From: Hydrogeniiclostridium mannosilyticum
Lineage (GTDB): Bacteria > Bacillota > Clostridia > Oscillospirales > Acutalibacteraceae
NCBI RefSeq assembly: GCF_003268275.1
Contig: NZ_QLYR01000001.1
Span: 946,542 to 1,010,541, forward strand
Length of the DNA: 64,000 bases
Direction of reading: 5' to 3'
In this document: piece after piece, positions 17,946 through 26,359 of the stretch
Layout of the letters: the number at the start of each line of letters is the position of its first letter
Position numbering within the stretch: position 1 is the stretch's first letter
The notes under the pieces: model-generated
Told to the model about the DNA's origin: nothing
What the model saw: only the letters and a program-made list of their open reading frames with translations
Database searches by the model: none
Program-made: the position numbers and the translations under genes

Positions 17946-18437
17946 GTGCGCAGGGAAGAATTTGAACGCTACATAACGGAGAATCAGGAGCGGTTTTACC
18001 GGCTCTCTTTTAGCTATACACACAATCCGGATGCAGCGCTCGACATCGTTCAGGAGGCCGTTCTAAAGGGCATTGCCAAATTTTCCACCCTGCGGAACCC
18101 GCAGTATATGCAGACCTGGTTTTACCGCATCCTGGTAAATGAATGCGTGTCCTGGTACCGGCGCCACGGCAAGGTGCTACCAATGGAAACAGCCGTACTG
18201 GAGGAGCGGGGCCCAGGCACAATGGAGGACCCCCAGGCCGTACAAGCGGCGGTTATGGACCTGCGCCACGCGCTGAAAGCCCTGGACCCCAAGCTTCGGG
18301 CCGTGGTCGAGCTTCGATTTTTTGAGGACATGAAGCTGGAGGAGATCGCAGCGATTATGCATATGAACCTGAGCACGGTAAAGTCGAGGCTTTATAAGGC
18401 GCTAAAGCTGCTGCGGCTTGATTTAGAGGAGGAGTAG
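17946..18437 (+). CDS. sigV: ECF sigma factor, SigV-like
   Basis: 163 aa sigma-70 family. Region 2 spans residues 10-70 (YRLSFSYTHNPDAALDIVQE, with WFYRILVNECVSWYRR). Region 4 spans 105-160 (LRAVVELRFFEDMKLEEIA, MHMNLSTVKSRLYKALKLL). GTG start with GGAAGGGG upstream. The next gene, 1 base after the stop, is an RsiV-type anti-sigma factor. This identifies it as SigV-like, the lysozyme-responsive ECF system known in Bacillus subtilis, Enterococcus faecalis and Clostridioides difficile. The exact symbol rests on the pairing. Confidence 0.88.
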   Translation: MRREEFERYITENQERFYRLSFSYTHNPDAALDIVQEAVLKGIAKFSTLRNPQYMQTWFYRILVNECVSWYRRHGKVLPMETAVLEERGPGTMEDPQAVQAAVMDLRHALKALDPKLRAVVELRFFEDMKLEEIAAIMHMNLSTVKSRLYKALKLLRLDLEEE

Positions 18438-18438
18438 C

Positions 18439-19290
18439 ATGAAACCGGATTCAAAACAGCGGCTGCGGCAGGCCCGGAAATGCTATGAGGAAACGCCCGT
18501 GCCAGAGGCGCTCCCCTACCTGGTGCGTTCCTGCCTGCGTGAAAGGCCCCAAAAGACTAGATGGGCCCGCGTAATGGCGCCCGCCCTTGTGTGCTTATGC
18601 TTTTTATTCGTCACCCTGCTCAATTGCAGCGAGGTGTTTGCGCAGACGGTCTCTCAGGTGCCGCTCCTCGGCGAAGTGGCAAAAATCTTTACCTTTCGCT
18701 CCTATTCCGAGAAGGATCCGATGAAGAATATCGACGTGCGGGTACCCGCCCTCTCCCAAACCGGAAACACAGCGCTTGAAAAACGCGTAAACCAGGAAAT
18801 TCAGACAAAAATCGACGGCATCGTCGCCAAGGCCAAAACCCGTGCGCAGCAGGAGTGGGAGGCCTACCGTGCAACGGGCGGAAGCGCCGGGGACTTCATG
18901 CCGGTAATTGTCACCGTGGATTATTCCGTAAAATGCTCCAACCAACAAATTCTCTCGTTTGTGCTGGAAAGCACGGAGGTCCGTGCCAGCGCTTATACGC
19001 AGCTGTTCTGCTACAACATTGACATGGCAACCGGCAACGACCTGACTTTGCAGGATCTGCTTGGCGACGGCTACGAGGAACATGTCAACGCCTCCATCCG
19101 GCAGCAAATCGCGCGCCGGGAGGCCGCCAACCCGGACTTGGATTACTTTGAGGGCGAGATGGGCTTTCAGGGGATCAAGCCGGACCAGAGCTTTTTTATC
19201 AATGACCGTGGGAACCCGGTGATCGTCTTTGAGAAATATGAGATCGCACCGGGCTCTATGGGCATTCAGGAATTTGAGATTACGCCATGA
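18439..19290 (+). CDS. rsiV: RsiV-like anti-sigma factor (DUF3298/DUF4163)
   Basis: 283 aa. Residues 1-50 are cytoplasmic and would bind the sigma factor. One membrane helix follows (VMAPALVCLCFLFVTLL). The extracellular part has DUF4163 (IDVRVPALSQTGN ... VNQEIQTKIDGIV) and DUF3298 (LTLQDLLGDGYEEHVNASI, NPVIVFEKYEIAPGSMG), the lysozyme-binding architecture of RsiV. In characterised species lysozyme binding exposes RsiV to signal peptidase, releasing SigV. Tight linkage (1 base) to the sigma gene supports co-regulation. Confidence 0.9.
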   Translation: MKPDSKQRLRQARKCYEETPVPEALPYLVRSCLRERPQKTRWARVMAPALVCLCFLFVTLLNCSEVFAQTVSQVPLLGEVAKIFTFRSYSEKDPMKNIDVRVPALSQTGNTALEKRVNQEIQTKIDGIVAKAKTRAQQEWEAYRATGGSAGDFMPVIVTVDYSVKCSNQQILSFVLESTEVRASAYTQLFCYNIDMATGNDLTLQDLLGDGYEEHVNASIRQQIARREAANPDLDYFEGEMGFQGIKPDQSFFINDRGNPVIVFEKYEIAPGSMGIQEFEITP

Positions 19291-19397
19291 TGCCTTCTCC
19301 GCGATCCGGGCTTGCGGCCCCGATGTCAGCGCGCAGGCTCCGCCGGCACGGACTTTCGGAGAAGCCCTGTGCCCGTGACGGAGAAAATGATATACTC

Positions 19398-19433
19398 AGC
19401 GGGATGCCGGACGAGAGCGGTACCCGCTTTTTT
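19398..19433 (+). terminator. Terminator after rsiV
   Basis: Short stem AGCGGG/CCCGCT with a 19-base loop, followed by TTTTT. Weak but well placed. Confidence 0.5.
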
Positions 19434-19504
19434 ATTTTCCGCTGCATTTTTCACAGCGGGTCAGGCTTTGTGCCATTATGCGCCGAATGATAAAAGGAGG
19501 CCAA

Positions 19505-19924
19505 ATGAAAATTCACAACCCCGTCCGGTTTAAATTTCTGCTGCTGGCTCTCATCCTGCTTGTAACCTTTATCAGCTCACAGCTGATAAAGGCCGCAAGA
19601 ACCGAGCAATACAAGGACTGGGCCCCGGCCCCCGGCAGCTTTTTAAAGCAGGAGCGCTTGAAGGATTTCCGCACCCGGGTTTACTACGCCTACACGGTAA
19701 ACGGCAAAGACTATCGGGGAAGCGAAATTTACCACAGCTCAACCAGCAGCTGGCCGGATGCCGGCGCCGCGGTAGCCGTGTGGTACGACCCCGAGGCCCC
19801 CGCGCGCTCCTCATACCATAAACCTGGTCCTGGCCTGGACCCCTACGCGCCCTATTTTTTAGCCCTTCCCATCTGCGCGGCGATCCTGCTGAAAAGCCCC
19901 AGGAGCAGGCCAGCGGCGGGTTAA
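19505..19924 (+). CDS. DUF3592-domain membrane protein
   Basis: 139 aa. An N-terminal helix (FKFLLLALILLVTFISSQLI) and a C-terminal helix (YFLALPICAAILL) flank an extracytoplasmic domain. That domain has RVYYAYTVNGKDYRGSEIYH and AVAVWYDPEAPARSSYHKPG, the DUF3592 pattern. The start at 19505 follows AAAGGAGG; the upstream in-frame ATG at 19478 overlaps the ribosome site. Function unknown. Confidence 0.82.
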   Translation: MKIHNPVRFKFLLLALILLVTFISSQLIKAARTEQYKDWAPAPGSFLKQERLKDFRTRVYYAYTVNGKDYRGSEIYHSSTSSWPDAGAAVAVWYDPEAPARSSYHKPGPGLDPYAPYFLALPICAAILLKSPRSRPAAG

Positions 19925-20065
19925 CGCTGAAGAAATCCGTCAAATACAATTCCCTGCGGCCCGGCGTACTGATATGCCTGGCCGGATTTATTTTTATGCG
20001 TTTTCCTTTTTCGCAAACACCCGGCCCGTTTCAAACGTCTTAATAAGCAAAGGGAGGGTTGTAAT

Positions 20066-20533
20066 GTGTTGATCGACACAGCGTACCGCAAGTACAGCGG
20101 GCCAATGCTGCAAGCTATGATCCGTTTTTCCCGCGACGAGACAGCGGCAAACGACGCGGTTTCGCAGGCATTTACCCAGGCGCTGGTCAACCGCGCCATG
20201 CTGGAGGCCATGCCCGAACCGGCCATGAAGGCCTGGCTATATGCGGCGGCGCGCAATGCTTTGGTCGACATGAAGCGAAAAGAGGCGCGTCTCGTTTCGC
20301 TGGAGGGCTCCTCCCCGGCAGAAATCCCGTTCAACGACCCCAGCGACCGGATTCTGGCGGAGAGCATGCTCAGCCGTCTGCCCCCCGGGCTGCGGGCCCC
20401 TGTATACCTGAAATATTACCGGGGCTTCAATTCTGCTGAAATTGGGCAGGCCATGCATATTCCCGCTTCCACCGCACGAACCAGGCTTCGGACCGCGTTG
20501 GGGCTCATGCGTGCAATGATGAAAGGAGACTAA
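20066..20533 (+). CDS. Small sigma-70-like (ECF) factor
   Basis: 155 aa. Region 2-like sequence is at residues 5-75 (YSGPMLQAMIRFSRDETAAN, AWLYAAARNALVDMKRK). Region 4 is at 95-150 (SRLPPGLRAPVYLKYYRGFN, then EIGQAMHIPASTARTRLRTA). The start is GTG at 20066 (or TTG at 20069) after AGGGAGG. It lies 2 bases before the 413-aa repeat protein, so the two are surely co-transcribed. No classical membrane anti-sigma factor is encoded beside it, which is unusual for an ECF factor. Confidence 0.85.
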   Translation: MLIDTAYRKYSGPMLQAMIRFSRDETAANDAVSQAFTQALVNRAMLEAMPEPAMKAWLYAAARNALVDMKRKEARLVSLEGSSPAEIPFNDPSDRILAESMLSRLPPGLRAPVYLKYYRGFNSAEIGQAMHIPASTARTRLRTALGLMRAMMKGD

Positions 20534-20535
20534 CC

Positions 20536-21777
20536 ATGTTTGAACAGCTTTTACAGCAAAACCGCCTTAATATCAGCTGCGAGGTCGCCTGTATGGTACG
20601 CGACCATGCAAATTTTCTGGATCAATACGAAAGCATCAACCTCGCCTGCGGTGCCTACATTGCCTCCAGCGCCGTTAACGCAAAGCTGCTGACCAAGGGC
20701 GCGAATATCAGCTGTGGAAATTCCATCATTACGGATTTTCAAGGAGAATTTGTGCAGATGCCGGGCGGTACGTTTGAGGACGGCGCGGATTTCAGCGGCA
20801 AATTCCTGATTGTAACAGGCGACGTCATCCTCAAGGGCAACGGCATCCATATCTTCGAAAACGCGGAGAGCGTTGTTGTAACCGGCACGGTCTATTACCC
20901 CGCTTCCTGCAGCCAGGATCCGCTGGCCCGCGTCAATGGGGGCAAGCGGCCTTATCCAGACAGCTCCGTCATCCTCCTGGGGGATCACACCCCCGGCGGG
21001 ATCCTGGCTGAAACGCCGGAACAGGAGCGGCAGGTCTGGGTTGCCGGCGAGGTGTCCGCCTTTGAGGAAGACGACTTAAAGCAAGCGGTGAAGCGCGGCC
21101 TGCACATTGCCTGCGACCGCCTCTTTATGCCCGAGGGCCTCCACGGCCGGTATGCCGCTTTGTTTGAGACCCCATGCTGTACGCTGGTTCCGGATGGCTA
21201 CACCGTGACGGGCCCGCTTACCCTGAACGAGGCCACGTCGGTGCTGTATGGCAAAAAACTCTATGTGCGCGGCTCGCTGCTGATTGAAAAGAAGGACGCC
21301 CGGTACCTCGATGAATTTGAGTCCATCCTGGTCAAGGGCTGCGCCAGCATGCCATCCGCCTGCGCCAAGGCCTTTAAGGCGGTAGGCGAAGCAGACAGCT
21401 ACCAGATCTATGAGGGGCGTCTTTACCAAATCAACGGCTGGGAGCTGTTCTCCCACGACCGCCTCAAGACCATGGCCAGCAGCGGCGACAAGATCACCCT
21501 GACCGTCAACGGCTTTGCCATCTTCGCCGGGGATGTCACCGCGGAGGACATGGAGGCCATCGCCTCGCTGAGCTGCAACGGTTTTTTGGTGATGCCCGGC
21601 GTGGCGCAGGGAGCCATCTCCCAGCGTATGGGAGCCGTCAACGGCTTTATTGTGGATGCGGAGGGAATCGAGCAGATGACCGGCCTGACGCTGCAGGACT
21701 TGCTGCGGCAGATCGCCGGCAGTTCCCAGCCGGACAACGGCGGCAACATCTGCACCGAGGTTTACATGATGAGCTAA
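20536..21777 (+). CDS. 413-aa repeat protein paired with sigma factor, function unknown
   Basis: I do not recognise the family. There is no signal peptide or membrane helix, so it is probably cytosolic. Degenerate repeats can be seen: YESINLACGAYIASSAVNAK near residue 34, AESVVVTGTVYYPAS near 113, FESILVKGCASMPSAC near 258, and MEAIASLSCNGFLVMPG near 340. Each has an acidic residue, a short strand, Gly, and a small-residue turn. This suggests a beta-solenoid or polymer-type fold, loosely like bactofilins. It is translationally linked to the small sigma factor (2-base gap), so it may be its regulator or output. A strong hairpin follows. Confidence 0.75.
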   Translation: MFEQLLQQNRLNISCEVACMVRDHANFLDQYESINLACGAYIASSAVNAKLLTKGANISCGNSIITDFQGEFVQMPGGTFEDGADFSGKFLIVTGDVILKGNGIHIFENAESVVVTGTVYYPASCSQDPLARVNGGKRPYPDSSVILLGDHTPGGILAETPEQERQVWVAGEVSAFEEDDLKQAVKRGLHIACDRLFMPEGLHGRYAALFETPCCTLVPDGYTVTGPLTLNEATSVLYGKKLYVRGSLLIEKKDARYLDEFESILVKGCASMPSACAKAFKAVGEADSYQIYEGRLYQINGWELFSHDRLKTMASSGDKITLTVNGFAIFAGDVTAEDMEAIASLSCNGFLVMPGVAQGAISQRMGAVNGFIVDAEGIEQMTGLTLQDLLRQIAGSSQPDNGGNICTEVYMMS

Positions 21778-21825
21778 CACAGCCGCACAGGAGCCCCGGC
21801 CGCGGCCGGAGCAGCGGCTATAAAA

Positions 21826-21877
21826 GCAGCCCGTACCCGGAAATTGCCAGAAGCGATTTTTCCGGGTACGGGCTGTC
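21826..21877. terminator. Hairpin between convergent 413-aa gene and radical SAM remnant
   Basis: 17-bp stem CAGCCCGTACCCGGAAA/TTTCCGGGTACGGGCTG with a 15-base loop. The T tract is weak, but the place between convergent genes fits a terminator. Confidence 0.7.
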
Positions 21878-21930
21878 TTGCGCAAAAATGTGCGCGGCGC
21901 GCGGAGGGTAGGCAAGGCTTTCAATTTCCC

Positions 21931-22565
21931 CTATTTCTTTTTTGCCGAGGGGATGATCTCCTCGTGAAAAAAGTAATTGACGACAATGGGCGGTTCCTCA
22001 AACGGACGCTTTACCGAATCGTCATTGCGAACATAGAGCAGGCCCTCTTCCCTGGTAAAACGCCGCATTTCTTCATCCAGCATGGCCCAATAGCTGCGGT
22101 CGCCCTTCTTGTAAACGGCCTCATAAAGCGGTGCAAGCCCGGTATATTTTTCCGCAATATAGTCTAATATTACCGTCTTGTAGCCGCCCCGAAGATTTAA
22201 ATTTTCAAGCCACACCAGGTTGCAATGGCTTTTCGCTTTTCTAATAATAGCCGGAACGTCTGTAATACCGGGGAAAATCGGAGAAATAAAGCAGGTTGTC
22301 CGCACGCCTGCGTCGTGAAATGCTTCCATCGCCGCCAGACGCCGTTCAATACTGACAGCTTCGTCCATATCCTTCTGAAATTGTTCATCCAGCGTGTTCA
22401 CCGACCAGGATACCCGGGCGTTCGGAAAGCTTCTGATTAGCTCCAGATCGCGCAGAATAAGGTCTGACTTTGTGGCAATGCTGACCGTGCAGCCGCTGCC
22501 CTGCATTTGCTCCAGCAGCGCCCTTGTGCGCCTGTATTTTTCTTCCAGCGGTTGATACGGAATGG
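21931..22565 (-). pseudogene. Radical SAM (SPL-like) protein, N-terminal half missing
   Basis: About 210 codons match the C-terminal half of radical SAM proteins of the spore-photoproduct-lyase-like group: PYQPLEEKYRRTRALLEQM, VSIATKSDLILRDLELI, VSWSVNTLDEQFQKDMDEA, CFISPIFPGITDV, and WLENLNLRGGYK. The N-terminal half, which would carry the CxxxCxxC iron-sulfur motif, is absent. An in-frame TAG lies just upstream of about 22567. The internal ATG at 22506 could start a shorter frame, but it could not be an active radical SAM enzyme. It lies next to another truncated gene, so a deletion or rearrangement happened here. Confidence 0.85.
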
Positions 22566-22647
22566 ATCTCGCCGGCTATGGAGCTGTTTCTCCGGCTGCT
22601 TCACGCCGGAAAAAACGTATATTCTATTTAAAAGCCAGGGGGAGCTT

Positions 22648-22875
22648 ATGAAAATTATTAAATATCAAGACAAGTATAAAAACGCGTTCATTCAGTTAAA
22701 TTTAGCCTGGATCGAACGCTTCTACAGGGTGGAAGAATCCGACATAAACATGCTTGAGCACATCGACGATCATATTCAAAATGGAGCAATGGTATACCTT
22801 TTACATAAGCCTGTTTCTTGGGACATAAACGCCAGAAACGGGTTTTTTTATCCTCATTCAAGCCATAAAACATGA
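22648..22875 (+). pseudogene. GNAT acetyltransferase N-terminal fragment
   Basis: 75 codons. The first 52 or so (MKIIKYQDKYKNAFIQLNLA, WIERFYRVEESDINMLEHI, IQNGAMVYLL) match the beginning of GNAT acetyltransferases. The acetyl-CoA-binding motif A that should follow is missing, and the rest is unrelated. GGGGGAG precedes the ATG. A terminator-like hairpin (22810-22849) overlaps the unrelated tail. Confidence 0.75.
22810..22849 (+). terminator. Terminator-like hairpin in the GNAT fragment
   Basis: CCTGTTTCTTGG pairs with CCAGAAACGGG (one bulge, one G-U), followed by TTTTTTT. Confidence 0.6.
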
Positions 22876-23192
22876 AATATCACCAATTTTTATTGTGATT
22901 ATAAGCATACGTATTACCAAAGTATAAAGCTTTTTAGCAATAGCAGAATGTTAGGCCTTTAGGCCGCAAATTTTCGGATCATTCGGCGTTATTGCTATTT
23001 ATCCAGCATTGTTTTTATTATTTGGCCGGTTTTAGTAAGATTTATATTGCTATTTCACAAAATGATTGTTTATTATTTTATCGGCTTATTCCATAGAAGT
23101 CAAGGCTTGTCGCATATTTTCACAAAAAAGAGCACAATCCTGCCTTTTGCATAGTTTTTACAGCGCAGGGCTATGCTTTGGGGCAGATCGTA

Positions 23193-23221
23193 TTGACACA
23201 GGAAAAGACACGGTTTATGAT
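23193..23221 (+). promoter_or_regulatory. Promoter of the HMA membrane protein gene
   Basis: TTGACA, 17-base spacer, TATGAT: nearly perfect SigA consensus. Confidence 0.8.
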
Positions 23222-23273
23222 AGAAAAAGAATCGCCCCCCTGAAATTTGCGGGTGATTTTTATATACAAGACG

Positions 23274-23289
23274 GTTAGTTATAACTAAC
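23274..23289. promoter_or_regulatory. 16-bp palindrome, possible metalloregulator box
   Basis: Perfect palindrome GTTAGTTATAACTAAC between the promoter and the HMA gene. The TTAG-N6-CTAA shape resembles DtxR/MntR-family operators. The regulator identity is inferred. Confidence 0.5.
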
Positions 23290-23326
23290 TAGTTAAAAAA
23301 GAAGCATGAAAAGGAGTTGGTTTATA

Positions 23327-23719
23327 ATGGGTATCGCCGCCATAATTTGTATATTCGTTATGATTGTGGTATTTTCCGTTCGGAGATATGCCAAAAAGCT
23401 GGTTTCGAGCTGCTGTGGGGGAGAAGATGGATTGCTCAAAGGAGCCCCGGGCGGCAGAGCAAAAGGTTACCCTTTTTTAAAGCTTTTAGAGATTGACGGA
23501 ATGACCTGCATCCATCGTGCGCGGCGCCTTGAGCATGCCCTGAACGAGCTGGACGGCGTGCGAGCTGAGGTGGATCTGAGCAAGGGAACAGCGGCAATTT
23601 ATATGCAGGAGAGGCTTCCAGATGCCGCGCTGCGGGCCGCTGTTTGCCGGGCAGGCTGCACGGTGGTTGGCGCCGGTGCAGACGTACCCGCGGCGAAAAC
23701 CGGAGAAGAAGGCACCTGA
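23327..23719 (+). CDS. HMA-domain membrane protein lacking the second metal cysteine
   Basis: 130 aa. One N-terminal helix (MGIAAIICIFVMIVVFSV), a basic stretch, a SSCCGGED cysteine cluster, then a heavy-metal-associated domain (LLEIDGMTCIHRARRLEHAL ... VDLSKGTAAIYMQE). Normal HMA domains have MTCxxC; here the second Cys is Arg (CIHR, codon CGT, one transition from TGT). The same membrane-CCGG-HMA layout occurs in Clostridial small metal proteins of unknown role. I prefer the ATG at 23327 (AAAGGAG upstream) over 23306. Copper or zinc binding by the domain may be weakened, while the CC pair could still bind metal. Confidence 0.85.
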   Translation: MGIAAIICIFVMIVVFSVRRYAKKLVSSCCGGEDGLLKGAPGGRAKGYPFLKLLEIDGMTCIHRARRLEHALNELDGVRAEVDLSKGTAAIYMQERLPDAALRAAVCRAGCTVVGAGADVPAAKTGEEGT

Positions 23720-23921
23720 GGAACCCGTACGCCCGGACAAGGCCGGGCTATTCACACCAACGCCGGCAGAATATGGCGCTTCGGCTTGGAATATTTACGA
23801 TTTTACGGCTTTAAATAATTTTTTTTGCGGTGCCCTATAATTCGACAAAATTACCAAAAAATGAAAGCTATAATAAATTACGAAGTGAATAAAATTCACA
23901 AATTATAGGGGGTATTGAGCC

Positions 23922-24167
23922 ATGAATTTAAATATTCTGGAAAAAGATTTAAAACGGCTGCGTGTCAGTGTTGGCCTCACCCGTGCAAAAATGGCGGAGC
24001 GGCTTGGCATCAGCAAGAAAGTCTACACTTATTACGAAAACGAAAGGTCTGTTATGCCCATACCGGTTATTTGGCGGGTTAATCAGTTGTTTGGCGACTT
24101 CCTGCCTGCCTTGGAAAAAAAGCAGGCGGAAATACTTTGTGCCCCGGGGCTGAAGGCTGCTCGCTAG
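23922..24167 (+). CDS. Small XRE-family helix-turn-helix protein
   Basis: 81 aa. The HTH spans residues 7-62: LKRLRVSVGLTRAKMAERLG, ISKKVYTYYENERSVMPIPV. It has no second domain. A GGGGG site is upstream. No adjacent partner gene is evident, and its target is unknown. Confidence 0.8.
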   Translation: MNLNILEKDLKRLRVSVGLTRAKMAERLGISKKVYTYYENERSVMPIPVIWRVNQLFGDFLPALEKKQAEILCAPGLKAAR

Positions 24168-24344
24168 GCTGGATAGGCTGGCAGGGGTGTGCGAGGAACC
24201 TTTTATGAGCGCGGGGTTTATGCGCTCCTTTCCGCCTTTATATTGTAACGCGGTTTACTGGAACAAGAGGACAAAAGCAGAAGGATGTGCCAAAAAAGGC
24301 ACATCCTTCTGCTTTTAACATGGTGAATATAATAAACGAAATGA

Positions 24345-25451
24345 TCACGCCAACGCCTTTCGGACAGCCTCCAGGTAACCGTAGCCGTACAGGTCGTCCG
24401 GCTGCAGGTAGCTGGTCTCCGTCCACTCGTTCCAGCTGTTCAGCGTAATCAGCGGAGTCCGGCCCGGATGCGCGTCCACATAGGCGCGCGCCATGCGAAC
24501 GGCCTCTTCTACGGCATCCGGGGTATTGTTTTTGACGACGCCGGGGCGAAACTCCATGAAGCGGGGATTGTTGTCCCAGCCCACGGAGATGTGCGGGTAG
24601 TAGGGAACCGGGGACCGTTCGTCAATCATGGCCCATTCCTTTTGCACATCCCGCAGGATCTCCCGGTAATCACGGTCGATATTGGCGAAATGTGCAAACT
24701 GGTAATGGGTGATGCTGTCAAAGCCCAGTGATGAGATGACCTCCCACGGGGACAGGGAATGGTCGCCGCCGTCCACGCCGCTCAGGTTGACCGCGTTGTT
24801 CGACCAGAAGATAAGCTGTAGGTGCAGGCCGGGAAAGCCCGCTCGGACCGTCTGCTCGCGGAACCAGTCCAGTGCGCGGCGGGTGTTTTCGACCCCGCCC
24901 AGGCCGCGGATCAGGTTGGCGGCATCATAGACGGCATAAACCGGCTTGCCATCAATTTTATAATAAGAGGGCTGGGAGAAATAGCGGCCAATGGTGCGCA
25001 GCGCGATCTGCTCAAAGCTGCTGCGGTCCACCGCGCCGTCCCAGATTTCGCAGTCCTGCAGGCTCGAATTGCGGATATCCCACGTATAGTTGACGCTGTG
25101 GTTTGCCCACATCAGGTAGAATTTTACCCGGTCGTTATTCCTGGCCTTAAGATAGCCGTTGTTGAGGCACTGCTCCAGAAACGGGCGGTTTTCATACCAG
25201 TACCAGTCGTAAATAAAGACATTGACGCCGTGGTCGGCGGCGGCGGCGATCTGGCCCTCCATCACATAGGGGTCCGCCTCGTTGACATAGCCCCACAGCG
25301 GCTTTCTGGGCCAGTTGTGCCCCGGGTATTTGGAAACCGAATTTTTAACGGACTGCCATTCGCCAATCCCCTCAGGCCAGAAAATTTTTGTGCGGGGCTC
25401 GTCGCCCGTATAGGCCGGCCAGATATAGGCGGCTACATCATAATTGCTCAT
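24345..25451 (-). CDS. Glycosyltransferase WbsX / GH99-like domain protein
   Basis: 368 aa TIM-barrel-like protein. Typical segments are AAYIWPAYTGDEPRTKIFWP at the N-terminus, HGVNVFIYDWYWYENRPFLE near residue 85, VKFYLMWANHSVNYTW, YYKIDGKPVYAVYDA, and LITLNSWNEWTETSYLQPD near the end. This order is that of the WbsX/GH99-like family, linked to polysaccharide synthesis or glycan cleavage; activity is mostly inferred. There is no signal peptide, so it is cytosolic. The ATG at 25451 follows AAGGAG; the frame extends to 25484 without good start signals. Confidence 0.85.
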   Translation of the reverse strand: MSNYDVAAYIWPAYTGDEPRTKIFWPEGIGEWQSVKNSVSKYPGHNWPRKPLWGYVNEADPYVMEGQIAAAADHGVNVFIYDWYWYENRPFLEQCLNNGYLKARNNDRVKFYLMWANHSVNYTWDIRNSSLQDCEIWDGAVDRSSFEQIALRTIGRYFSQPSYYKIDGKPVYAVYDAANLIRGLGGVENTRRALDWFREQTVRAGFPGLHLQLIFWSNNAVNLSGVDGGDHSLSPWEVISSLGFDSITHYQFAHFANIDRDYREILRDVQKEWAMIDERSPVPYYPHISVGWDNNPRFMEFRPGVVKNNTPDAVEEAVRMARAYVDAHPGRTPLITLNSWNEWTETSYLQPDDLYGYGYLEAVRKALA

Positions 25452-25513
25452 TGACGGCAACTCCTTTTTAACGGCGGACAGCACAGCCGCCGCTTTCTTT
25501 TTGATTCAGGCCT

Positions 25514-25542
25514 ATTATAGCAGGGAACCCCGCGCTTTTCAA
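25514..25542 (-). promoter_or_regulatory. Promoter of the WbsX/GH99-like gene
   Basis: Minus-strand TTGAAA, 17-base spacer, TATAAT, 62 bases before the start. Confidence 0.8.
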
Positions 25543-25635
25543 GAAAAGGAAGCGGGTAAACAATAAAAAACGGGCGCCCCAATCCGCCCCTGCGGGCAGT
25601 ATTGGCAATTGCCGGCAGCGCAAGGAGAAAACAGG

Positions 25636-25664
25636 TTGCCGCCGTATGGCCGGTGTGCTATAAT
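25636..25664 (+). promoter_or_regulatory. Promoter of GNAT gene
   Basis: TTGCCG, 17-base spacer, TATAAT. The start region continues GGCAGCAAAC and can fold with GCTTGTTGC. Confidence 0.75.
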
Positions 25665-25771
25665 GGCAGCAAACCGAAGGCTTGTTGCAGGGCGCGCCTT
25701 GCTGCGAAAGTAAGACGGCGGCGGATAATATTCTGAAAGAATGGGGGGACCCAGCAATGGAGGAAAATAGA

Positions 25772-26359
25772 ATGAATACGCCCACATTGGAGACGGAGCG
25801 CTTGATTTTAAGAAAATTTACGGAAGATGACCTGGAGGCTCTTTATCAAATATACAGCGACGAGGAGGTGAACCGCTTCCTGCCATGGTTCCCGTTGAAG
25901 AGCATGGATGAGGCAAGGACGTTTTTTGAAGAACGGTATGCGGCAACATACACGCAGCCACAGGCCTATGCCTATGCCATCTGCCTGAAAAAGGACAATT
26001 ACCCGGTAGGCTATATCAAGGCCGATATGGAGGAGCACCACGATTTTGGCTACGGCCTGCGGAAAGAACTCTGGCATCAGGGCATTGTCACGGAGGCCGG
26101 GAGGGCGGTTGTAGCGCAGGTTAAAAAGGACGGGCTTCCCTATATTACAGCCACCCATGACAGGAATAACCCCCACAGCGGCGGCGTAATGAGAAATATT
26201 GGTATGCGCTATTGCTATTCCTATGAGGAACGGTGGCAGCCCAAGGATTTCTTAGTCACCTTTAGAATGTATCAATTAAATCTTGACGGAGACGAAGAAC
26301 GGGTATACCAAAAGTATTGGCAGGCTTCGGCCGTCCATTTTATTGAAACAGATTTATAA
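25772..26359 (+). CDS. GNAT N-acetyltransferase (RimJ/RimL-like)
   Basis: 195 aa. Starts MNTPTLETERLILRKFTEDD, the usual opening of RimJ/RimL-type acetyltransferases. The fold continues with FLPWFPLKSMDEARTFFEER, AYAICLKKDNYPVGYIKA, and GYGLRKELWHQGIVTEAGRA (motif A region), then ATHDRNNPHSGGVMRNIGM. Substrate unknown. The ATG at 25772 lies 8 bases after GGAGG; the ATG at 25757 would contain that site. Confidence 0.9.
   Translation: MNTPTLETERLILRKFTEDDLEALYQIYSDEEVNRFLPWFPLKSMDEARTFFEERYAATYTQPQAYAYAICLKKDNYPVGYIKADMEEHHDFGYGLRKELWHQGIVTEAGRAVVAQVKKDGLPYITATHDRNNPHSGGVMRNIGMRYCYSYEERWQPKDFLVTFRMYQLNLDGDEERVYQKYWQASAVHFIETDL

Larger units (their letters stand above)
22876..23326. other. AT-rich gap with the HMA gene promoter and a palindrome
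   Basis: No gene seen from 22876 to 23190, which is AT-rich compared with the neighbours. A consensus promoter (23193-23221) and a perfect palindrome (23274-23289) precede the HMA gene. Confidence 0.5.
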
